Translations under genes and position numbers: made by a program
The notes under the pieces: model-generated
What the model saw: only the letters and a program-made list of their open reading frames with translations
Database searches by the model: none
What the model was told of the DNA's origin: nothing
From: Dermanyssus gallinae
Lineage: Eukaryota > Arthropoda > Arachnida > Mesostigmata > Dermanyssidae
Length of the DNA: 64,000 nucleotides
Reading direction: 5' to 3'
Assembly (NCBI GenBank): GCA_003439945.1
Contig: QVRM01000313.1
Coordinates: 976,495 to 1,040,494, forward strand
Shown here: one piece after another, positions 56,143 to 64,000 of the stretch
Layout: the number at the start of each line of letters is the position of its first letter
Numbering within the stretch: position 1 is the first letter of the stretch

Positions 56143-57853
56143 ATGGAACCCTTTAAGAAAGGCGGTGCCGTTCAGAGGTCTCCGGTTATGGCGACGGGGA
56201 GAGAGACGAGTTCTCTGGTGGAGACGGCGGACGACAACATGCCGGGTAATGTTCGTTCGGAGGCAGCGGTTTGTGTAGACTCGGCCAAAAAAAAGTAGCT
56301 TTAGAGGTAATTTCCCAGGCAAGTTGCTCCAGAGAAGGAGATCAGAGGCAGGCGGAGGGATCACCCGAAATTTCGCCAGGAATGGAATCAATGCCTCCCC
56401 ACCTGGCTAAACTGGTCAGGATGAAGACCTTAAAGAAGAAGAATAGAAGCGATGGTGTCAAGGCTGATGATCCCCAGCGAACTATGCACAGGCACTTGAG
56501 AAGGTTAACGAGAGCGTCGAATCGCTGAAGGAATTAAAAGAGAAACACGACACTACGCATACTAATATTAAGAATGCCATTACAAGATTGGAGCTCTTCG
56601 ATGGTCGGTGCAGGTGCGGACTAGGCAGGTCATGCGTCTAGGTTAGCAGAGGCTAACAAATGTAGAAAATACTCAGGCGTTAGTTATCCGCACCAATTTT
56701 GTCCGTTGGCCTTTGAAACAATGGGATGACCAGGTCCCGCTTACATTGAAGTTGATTCAGCGCGTGGGTAGAAGCCTTAACCTCTCCACGGGGGACTCAA
56801 GAGCATCGGAATTTTTGCGTCCGAGACTGTCGCTTGACATCCAACGAGGAAACGCAGCATCTGTTCGGGGCACACTGTTGAACTGGGCTAATCCCGGGTT
56901 AGATAACCCGTAACCACACGTTAACGCGGAGACAATTGTTCACTCCAAAGTGCTAACATAAAAAGTCGTTTAATGTGAAAGAATAAAGTGCGTTTATAAA
57001 AAAAGAAAACGATTAGAGCTAGTAATCTGGTGGCTTAGCGAGCAGGACGGTTAAAAGAAATATCTGCGAAAATGAGCTGCGTAAGAATAATGAGGAAATA
57101 CTTGAGCAGAATACTGTGCTCAGTACACAGTTACAAGAGTTGACACTTTAGCTAAACGAGAAAGAAGCAAATAGCAAGAAGCTGGATATTTCGAAGGAAA
57201 CTGCTGAAGTAGGCACAGAAACGATAAACCTTTCTGGTGTAGAAGGTACTGTCCTCTGCTCTAGATGCAACAAGCAAGTAGAATAACGAGTCCAAGAGGC
57301 CAGAGATGCTAAGCTAGCCCAACAAGTTAGGATGCTCTGGACAAAGCGCACACAATGGACGACCTTGCAAGCTTAGTAAATAAGGAGTAACCTGAGGCCG
57401 TTTTCAAGAACTCAGCCTTCGCGCGGAAAAGCTTTCTCAGAGCAAGCCACTCACGCGCCACGCTGGTGACTCAGAATCTGACAAGGAATAAGGTTCTTCT
57501 TGAGAAACTCAAAGAGTACTTGTCTGCTGCGCCACTCATAAATCTTCCTGTTGGTGGAGTCGCGGTCTTACGAAGCAGCGAAGCGCTGGAGATGGTCGGT
57601 GGCAGACACAGGTAAGCGCAGACACAGGTAAGCCAACAAACAACCAGGAGAAAGCTTGTGGTCGGTATGGTTTGAGTCGAAGAGACACCTGCCGGTTTTT
57701 TAAACATTCTTTCGAATATTATAAAGAACAGAAAGACCCTCCTGGCCTGCATATATAATATCTGAGGAATGGGACGGGTCATCGATCAGACGTGCCGTCG
57801 AAGCTTGTTGTAGGAAAAATGGGTGTTACATCGAATTAGCGGAGAGGAAAGGC
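56143..57853 (+). pseudogene. R1-like copy 2 ORF1, N-terminal part (interrupted)
   Basis: MEPFKKGGAVQRSPVMATGR, ETSSLVETADDNMPGNVRSE, VCVDSAKKK then a stop at about 56296. Sequence up to LKEKHDTTHTNIKNAITRLE precedes the nested insertion. Beyond it, ENELRKNNEEILEQNTVLST, QLQEL and NEKEANSKKLDISKETAEVG are Glu/Lys/Leu-rich heptad-like stretches, as in coiled-coil ORF1 proteins. Several stops and frame changes. Confidence 0.55.
56596..56990 (+). mobile_element. Family RLE copy 7, nested in R1-like ORF1
   Basis: A 5'-truncated 3' end: RLAEANKCRKYSGVSYPHQF, FETMG, GDSRASEFLRPRLSLDIQRG, NAASVRGTLLNWANPGLDNP, then CACTCCAAAGTGCTAACATA and a short AT tail. Flanks ATTACAAGATTGGAGCTCTT (56579-56598) and ACGATTAGAGCTAGT (57009-57023) look like a diverged target-site duplication. 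Confidence 0.8.
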
Positions 57854-58819
57854 ATGAGGAGTTTGTCTCGCGGGCGTAGCTCCCTTCGCGCGAGAAGTGA
57901 GTCTGTACCGCCCGCTGGTCACAGCACCGTCAGGATCAAAATGAAAGAAAGTTCGGCCAGTGAGGAGCCCCTTAATAAAATCAAAGACTATGTTAAGCCG
58001 GATGAAGCCGGTGTGAAACTCAATCAGGTTACCAAGACAAGGGACGGAGATCTAATAATAAAGGTTAATAAAACCAAGACAGGAGGAGGAGTTACGTTTG
58101 CAGACATAATTCGCAAGGGCACGGATGTGGAAGTGCATGTACGCAAGACGACGGGGCCCCCAATTACGGTGGTTCTCCGTGACGTAGACCCTTTTCTGAA
58201 TGCCGCCAAGATAGAGGCAGAGTTGCGCACGAAATTAAAGCTCTCCGCGAATACGGCTCTTCGCACTGAGGATCCTCGAATGACCAAGAAAGGGGGATGG
58301 CAGTGCCTTGTTACGCTACTAGAAGGCAGTAGACTTCTGTCCCACAATCGGTTACCCCTAGGCAATTCAAATTGCAAGCCAGAGGAGTGGGTCTCATTAC
58401 CCACTTGCTCTAACTGCCAGAAAGTAGGACACTTTTCCAGAGAGTGCACTAATGACAAGGAGTCAGACCGATGTTGCAACAAGAGCGGTCAACTCGGCCA
58501 CACATTTAAAGACTGTAAAAAGGACTGCCCCCACTGCTATGTCTGTGACATGGATGGCCATACTGCCAGTTCCATGTCCTGCCCAGGCTTCAAGAAGGCG
58601 GTCCTGGATCATAAACAAGTTGCTCGGGAAAAATCGACACCGGACAGAATTCAGGCTGAAAAGGGAGAGGACATGGCCCGTAGGAAACATCAACGCAAAC
58701 AAAAGAAGCTAGAAAAGATAGACGCGGAGGGGTTCATCACTCCGGTTTCCATCCACACCGCCAGAGGCTTAATTGCGGCAACTAGTGCAAACCCCATTCC
58801 AACTAATGAATCAGTATAG
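57854..58819 (+). CDS. R1-like copy 2 ORF1, C-terminal zinc-knuckle protein
   Basis: An intact 321-codon stretch. Ser/Arg-rich start, Lys-rich middle, a conserved gag-like core (VEVHVRKTTGPPITVVLRDV, LRTKLKLSANTALRTEDPRM) and then three CCHC knuckles at about residues 184-238: CSNCQKVGHFSREC, CCNKSGQLGHTFKDC and CYVCDMDGHTASSMSC. The C-terminus is very basic (RRKHQRKQKKLEK). Retroelement ORF1 proteins of this type coat the RNA. The first ATG given is only the first in the frame; the true ORF1 probably started at 56143. Confidence 0.75.
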   Translation: MRSLSRGRSSLRARSESVPPAGHSTVRIKMKESSASEEPLNKIKDYVKPDEAGVKLNQVTKTRDGDLIIKVNKTKTGGGVTFADIIRKGTDVEVHVRKTTGPPITVVLRDVDPFLNAAKIEAELRTKLKLSANTALRTEDPRMTKKGGWQCLVTLLEGSRLLSHNRLPLGNSNCKPEEWVSLPTCSNCQKVGHFSRECTNDKESDRCCNKSGQLGHTFKDCKKDCPHCYVCDMDGHTASSMSCPGFKKAVLDHKQVAREKSTPDRIQAEKGEDMARRKHQRKQKKLEKIDAEGFITPVSIHTARGLIAATSANPIPTNESV

Positions 58820-59690
58820 CGCACATCCGTTTAAATTGATACAGGTGAATTGCAACCGCAGTCGGCCTGCTCATATGCTAGTAGAAGAGATAACGAGCAG
58901 ACAGGAGACGACGCTCACCTTAATTAGCGAGTCAAACAAAAAACTAGCGCAAGATAGAAGCGAATGGGTTGCGGACGTTCGTGCAGATACCTGCATAGTC
59001 CGAAATTGCATCATAGAAGAATTGGGGCATGGGACAGGTAATGGCTATTCATCGATAAATGTGGCAGGCATAGGCAGGATATACTCTTGCTACATAAGCC
59101 CAATATTGAACTAAAGGCCTTTGAGATTTTCTAGACGAGCTAGCAATATCAATTGGCGAAGCTCTTACACCGGATAGGGTGCTCCTAGCAGGAGACTTCA
59201 ATGCAGCGTCAGACGTGTGGGGCTCCCCCTGTGCAGATAGAAGAGGTTTACTGCTGATGGAGTAGATGGCGTCAAAAAACATGGCTGTCTTAAATGATGT
59301 AGTTGATTCGACGTTTCATATGGCAGGACAGGGGTCAAGCGTAGATTTGACGATCTGCAGTGAGATGATGGCTGTATTGGTTACCGATTGGAGAGTACTT
59401 ACTGAGGAGGAGAATCTGAGTGATCATCACTGCATCGAGTAAACAATTACAAGGAACACCAGACAAATACCTCCCGTGCCTCGGCAGCGGTTCGGCAGTG
59501 GGGTTACTAAAGACGCAATACGAAATATCTTTGAGATAGACGGGCTCCCAAGGGATGCAATAGAGTTATAGAGGGCTTTGAGGAAGGCTTGCCTGAAGGC
59601 CTGCAGGTCAAGAACACATCCTAACAGAAGAAAGCCGGTGCTGGGGAAACACTGGTGGAGCAGGAACATTGAGAAAACCCGAAAAAAGTG
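58806..59690 (+). pseudogene. R1-like copy 2 ORF2: APE endonuclease and linker (RT missing)
   Basis: The start MNQYSAHPFKLIQVNCNRSR overlaps the end of ORF1 by 14 bases in another frame. IQVNCNRSRPAHM is the QxN motif block. A stop and a frame change follow near 59114. Then LLAGDFNAASDVWGSPCADR (GDFN motif) near 59188, SSVDLTICSEMMAVLVTDWR (the D of the SxxD motif) and LTEEENLSDHHCIE (SDH motif) near 59400-59440 complete the nuclease. The last readable piece is KHWWSRNIEKTRKKC before the (TA)n tract. Confidence 0.75.
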
Positions 59691-59752
59691 TATATATTAT
59701 ATGTGTATATAATATATATATATATATATATAAACAATATATATATATTTTT
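59690..59752. repeat. (TA)n microsatellite
   Basis: TA repeats with a central ATAAACAATATA and a T-run, lying between two R1-like copies in opposite orientation. Confidence 0.93.
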
Positions 59753-59757
59753 TTTTG

Positions 59758-62045
59758 GGAGGAACTTAAACTCTTCTTAGCACTTCCTGTGCAACTTCCG
59801 CTCCCAATTCCCACGTTTGGGTCGAACACATACCATTTCGCGGGGGGTCATGTACTTCGGGATAGGTAAGTCCCGCTCTGGACCATCTTTTACAAATCTG
59901 TCTAATTGCCATAGCTCTAGCCTCTTCCCATGCCTGGCACCTGAGGAGTGTGTGCTGTGGGGTGTCTTTCACGGCTTCGTTGCAAAAAAGGCATGTTTCT
60001 GATGGGGCCTTCCCTATTCGGTAAAGGTATGACTGGAAGTTGCCATGTTCCGTGGGAACCTGCGTTAGGTAAAAGTCCCCTTCCGGCCTTGCTATCTACG
60101 ACCGTATGTTTGGGAGCAGTTTGCTTAGACTCTTTTCGGGGGCACCAAAGGGAATTGCGTCCCACTCTGCTTGCCAGTCGTCTATAGTGGCGTTCCTCTT
60201 TCTTTTTTTGTCGCTCTCTGTGGGTGTGCCAATATTTCACAGGCGCTGTCTTTCGGACGCCTTAAGGTCCCAGGGGATTTCTCCGGCAAGCAGCAGAGCT
60301 GCGTTTGTGCTGACGGTTCTGTAGCCTCGTATTACCCTAAGGGCTGCAATCCGCTGTGTTTTGCTCAGGATAAACTTTGCTTTTTTTGACTTAAGAGTCG
60401 CCCTGGCCCAAACGGCAGCCCCGACGAGCGCGATTGACTCCGCTACCGTCATGAGTGGTTTCCTTATACGAGTCCCGCGGTCCATGTATATTCGGAAGTA
60501 TCCTGGCAATAGCGTTTGCCGTCTTTGATGCTTTTTCCGTAGCCTTCTTGATCTAACATAAGCCGGTCATGGGCGTGGCCTACGTGATCCTAAGGTAGCG
60601 GGCTTTATTTACAAATCTGATTGGTTGTGTTGCGACCTGTATGTTAAACGGTCGAACTCTCTTTTTGCCCGTTAAGAGAATGATTTCACTTTTTTCTGGG
60701 GCAAGAGCCAGCCCCGCCGCCTTCATCCACTCCGCTGTCGAGTGCAATGCTTTGTTTGTGTTAAGCTCGAGCTCATCCTCCGTTTTAGCATGTGCTACGA
60801 CCGCCAAGTCATCAGCGTAAGCAATCATTTATATTCCCGGGGGTAGGCCGCAGAACGTCGTCATATGCGAGGTTCCACAACAGTGGGCCCAGGATTGAGC
60901 CCTGTGGTACCCCGGCTTTCATCGGGAAGACTACTTTGCCGTTTGAAACAGACCTCTCCTTAAGGTATCCAGAAATTACCTTAACAAGGTACGGCGGAAC
61001 TTTTTTGCGAACAAGCGTGTCCAATATGGTCTTCCATGGTAGGCTGTTGAAGGCATTCCTCACATCCAGAAGGGTGACTATAATTAGCTGTCGTGTACAG
61101 ATGGTGGATTCACGCACCTGTTCAGCTCTACTGAGGACCCTGTGGATTGCTGTTAGGGCCGATCTGTGTACGGAAGCCAAATTGTGCCGGTGCCAAGAGT
61201 CCGCACTCCTCCGCAAACAGCCTGAGCCTTTCTTCGATATGGGCTTCATAGCCCTTGGCTAAAGCGTTTAGTAAACAGATTGGCCGGTATCCTCCATTCG
61301 CTTTGGGGATAAGGACCACTTCTGCTTGTTTCCATGTTGGATGGAAACTCTCCTGTTCTCATCGCGGAGGTAAGAGATTCCGCAACTGCAGCTGGGTGCT
61401 CTTTAAACAGGATTCTGACTGCAGTGGGAGGGACGCCGTCAGGTCCGGGGGCTTTTCCCGTCTTGAGCTTGTCCGCCGCTAGGCGAACCTTGAGAGACTG
61501 GATTACCGGGAATTCGTCTTCTGTTGCCTGGGGTGTATTTTCGTAAGCAGTTCTCTCGAAGATGTCGTGAGTCGGGAAAAGTCTTGCAAGCACTTGGCAT
61601 TGCTATCAGCAATGGCGCTCTTGAGAATTACTCTGGCTTTCCTGTATCTAGTCAGTGCCTGCATACGCTCTTCGTTGACTCGGTGAGTCTGCTTTAGTCC
61701 TCTTCTGGCATTGTTGCAATCTTTGCGCTCTTCGGCAATGTCCCGTGTCCACCAGTGCTTCGGCGGTTTTCCTGGCCGTCTAGGTGCATCCTCACGGTGG
61801 CAGTTTTTGCACACGCCTCCTCGAGGATGGCCTGGAGCTGCACCGGGGTCTTGGGAAAATGGGATTGCGTCATTTTGTTTGCTAGTACTTCCTTGAACTT
61901 TTCTTTATCCGAAATTTTGTAATTCTTTCTCTGTTGCTGAGGCGGTGGAGTCGTTCGGAGATTTAGTCGAGTCTCCACATAGAGATGATCGCTAAGGTTT
62001 TCTTCCTCCACAAGTACCGTCCAGCTTGACACCTTCCGCGTTATC
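59758..62045 (-). mobile_element. R1-like non-LTR retrotransposon, copy 3 (endonuclease end, RT, C-terminus)
   Basis: 5'-truncated within the endonuclease (VLVEEENLSDHLYVETRLN) and complete to the C-terminal knuckle. It belongs to a subfamily close to R1-like copies 1 and 2. Tail to tail with copy 2. Confidence 0.8.
59766..62032 (-). pseudogene. R1-like copy 3 ORF2: linker, reverse transcriptase, knuckle (broken)
   Basis: In order on the - strand: KHWWTRDIAEERKDCNNARR, LKTGKAPGPDGVPPTAVRIL, VVLIPKANGGYRPICLLNAL, CGLLAPAQFGFRTQ, RSALTAIHRVLSRAEQVRES, VTLLDVRNAFNSLPWKTIL (motif A), KAGVPQGSILGPLLWNLAYD (motif B), MIAYADDLAVVAHAKTEDEL (motif C, YADD kept) and ESIALVGAAVWARATLKSKK. The knuckle region with KDTPQHTLLRCQAWEEARAM is at 59975-59915. 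At least four frame changes (about 61500, 61250, 60830, 60240). Confidence 0.8.
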
Positions 62046-62063
62046 GAAGAGTAAGCAAGTGTT

Positions 62064-64000
62064 ATGTCTATGTACGATTCGTATATATGGCGCCGGAAGG
62101 TCGCTTCCTTACCGTCGTTGAGATCGCATAAATCGAATAAAATAAATAAGGTCTGTCGATATCATGATAGTAACGGAAACGCATTTGTGTGGGATGGAAG
62201 TGCCGCCGGGTTTAAAGAGATACAATTGGTATGGTACCAATCGAAATACGGACAATGGAGAAAACAAATTTGGGGAAGTTGGAATAATAACCAGAGAATG
62301 CTATTTCGGGCAGTTATGGGGATATACAGAGCGCCAAGCAACCCGGAAGAAGAGGATGAACAGCAATTTAAAAGAGTGCATAAAGTAATTGAGGAATATC
62401 AGGACAAGAGAGGGGTAATATGTGTGAGAGATTGGATTGCGCATATCGAACAGCTGGATGGACGAGAAGACAGAGCGGGAAGAAAACTGAGACAACCGAC
62501 AGAGTCCAGTGAGGCCCAAATTTTAAATTTGGACCCGCGTGTGGAAGGGAGATATGCATACACGCAGGGAGATAAAAATCATGCGTAGATTATGTACTGA
62601 CGAAGGGAAAAATAACTTAATGGGTAGAGAAAATCAGGATAGATAAAGAGAAAACATACAACGTTGGAAGTGATCATAATTGGGTAGAAGTGAGCGGAAG
62701 GAAGAAGAAGCCGGGGCGCGTAGTTGTACAAAAAAATCCCTGGATAAACACAAATGGGCGCAGAAAGTAGAATACATAAAACAGTTCTTAGTGGCAAATG
62801 AAGAAAGGCTAGTAGACGAGATGCATAGGAAAGTCAAAGACGCATATGACAATTGCTGTAAGATAGGGAAGGGAATTCAAAAAGGAGGAGAATGAGGGTG
62901 GTGGAATGATTAAATAAATAAGGCAATCATGGAGCGGAAAAGATGGAGTAAGGAGCATAGAAAAGTAATGGGAAAGGACGCAGACAAGGCAGAAGAGTAT
63001 TGGGGAAATTACAAGGAAGCTACGAACAAAGCTCAATTGTTAATACAAGATGCAATTAAAAACAGACGAGAGGGAATTTAACAGGATTTTGAGGGCCTCC
63101 AAGGGCCAGCGAGCAACGCGGTTTTAGGACTATGTCAGACAGGAAAATACAAGAATGGCAAATAACGTCCAGGATAAAACACACACAACAGATGAAATGG
63201 ACATCGCGTTACAAGACTATTTTCACGACTAGCGTGAACAGTGTAGAAAGAACAAAAACTAGCACGGAGATTACAACCACAACAGATAAGATCGAAGGCG
63301 TGGTAAATAAAATGAATCCAAAAATGGTGTGTGGCCTTGACGGGATGTCAGTAGGAATTATCCAGGCGTTTGGAAAAGAGTACGTGTATTATCTAACAAA
63401 GCAATTTAATAATATATTTATAGGGGGCAGAAACCCGGAAGGTTGGCGCAAAATGAAGAGTTTCTCTTCTTCCCAAGGAGGGGGTAGATAATAACACTTT
63501 AAAAAATAGACGACCAATCACAATTACACCTATAGCGTATGGGATATTTATGCAGGTGTTTAAGAGTAGAGTGCAGAGTATTCTGGAGACAGATGAGAAA
63601 AGAGGAGAATGGCAGTGCGGATTTAGAAAAGGGTATAGGCTAGATAATCATCTTTTTTTATTAAGTCAGGTTGTGAAAACATTGAGATTGCAGGGACAAG
63701 GGTGTCTGGCAGGATTTTTAGATCTTAAAAAGCATATGATATAGTGGACAGAACAAAGTTGTATCAAATTATATTAGAGGAAGGATTGGAGAGAAGCTGG
63801 GTGGAGTTACTAGAAGAAATTTACAGGAATAATACGGTAAGAATAATAATAGCAGCCGAACAATCTAAAGAGTTTATAATTGCTAAGGGGGTCAGACAAG
63901 GCTGTCCGTTGTCATCAGTGTTTTTTTATGTATATAGAGAGAATAGCGCGAAGGATTAATAGGACGGGTTTAGGATGGCATATAGGAGAAAAGTGTGCAT
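62064..64000 (+). mobile_element. L1-like (APE-type) non-LTR retrotransposon, runs off the right edge
   Basis: Endonuclease remains: MIVTETHLCGMEVPPGLKRY (the TET motif), ILNLDPRVEGRYAYTQGDKN and GSDHNWVEV (SDH motif) with several frame changes at 62164-62700. RT from about 63290: VVNKMNPKMVCGLDGMSVGI, RRPITITPIAYGIFMQVFKS, EWQCGFRKGYRLDNHLFLLS, LAGFLDLKKHMI (motif A, broken just after), YRNNTVRIIIAAEQSKEF and KGVRQGCPLSSVFFYVY (motif B). The catalytic YxDD lies beyond the window. The GYRLDxHLF and VRQGCPLS wording is L1-like. AT-rich codon use differs from the R1-like copies. Confidence 0.75.

Larger units (their letters stand above)
55900..59690 (+). mobile_element. R1-like non-LTR retrotransposon, copy 2 (ORF1 and endonuclease), with a nested RLE insertion
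   Basis: ORF1 begins at 56143 (MEPFKKGGAVQRSPVMA), is interrupted by an RLE fragment at about 56596-56990, resumes in coiled-coil-type sequence and ends in a zinc-knuckle domain at 58817. ORF2 starts at 58806 and keeps the endonuclease to about 59440 and a linker to about 59690. It then stops at a (TA)n tract, so RT is absent. RT-containing R1-like copy 3 meets it from the other side. Confidence 0.75.

Noticed and set aside
59690..62045. Twin-priming inversion joining R1-like copies 2 and 3
   Set aside because: The two copies meet by their 3' sides, whereas twin priming would join them by their 5' sides. They also overlap in the endonuclease region, so they are separate insertions.

Overview
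This window is eukaryotic and most likely from an arthropod, possibly a chelicerate. The reasons are split exons with GT-AG introns, a CD36-family gene pair, R1- and R2-clade retroelements, mariner-type transposase relics and long (TA)n microsatellites. The species cannot be named from the sequence. Family names below come from recognising protein and rRNA motifs by eye; no database was searched.

Two host genes frame the window. Copy A of a CD36/class B scavenger receptor gene runs on the + strand (five exons, 505 to 12280, 5' end off the left edge). Copy B runs on the - strand (eight exons, 46034 to 35708, N-terminal exons not found). They point tail to tail. Their shared introns sit at the same places and in the same phases, so they are paralogues. 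Copy B has a transmembrane exon and a long acidic/serine-rich cytoplasmic tail exon. I found no transmembrane exon for copy A.

Almost everything else is mobile or repetitive DNA, much of it inside the introns. 2.05-2.98 kb: a decayed 28S rRNA fragment split exactly at the R2 site by a short internally deleted R2 element. 3.6-8.1 kb: a retrotransposon with a restriction-like endonuclease (here called family RLE), joined at 7467/7468 to a second short R2 element that still carries 24 nt of 28S upstream sequence. 8.1-10.7 kb: (TA)n, a mariner relic and a jockey-like fragment. 13.0-17.1 kb: three more RLE copies. 17.2-21.0 kb: a foldback-type repeat, a mariner relic, a 150-bp repeat pair and a decayed jockey-like copy. 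23.8-27.1 kb: a nearly intact jockey-like element. 27.8-34.6 kb: a 6.8-kb GC-rich tandem array with higher-order structure. 37.1-42.8 kb: an RLE insertion with an inverted 5' part, and the best-preserved RLE copy. 47.8-55.6 kb: GA and TA repeats, a CR1-like RT, two TA-flanked foldback elements, a third R2 3' end, an R2 coding fragment and an R1-like element. 55.9-62.0 kb: two R1-like elements tail to tail, one with an RLE copy nested in it. 62.1-64.0 kb: an L1-like element leaving the right edge.

The points most worth following are the two short R2 elements. One sits in its rDNA target. The other is outside it, starts about where an R2 self-cleaving ribozyme would cut inside 28S, and shows helices in the order expected of an HDV-like fold. 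Next come the higher-order GC-rich array and the twin-priming-like RLE insertion.
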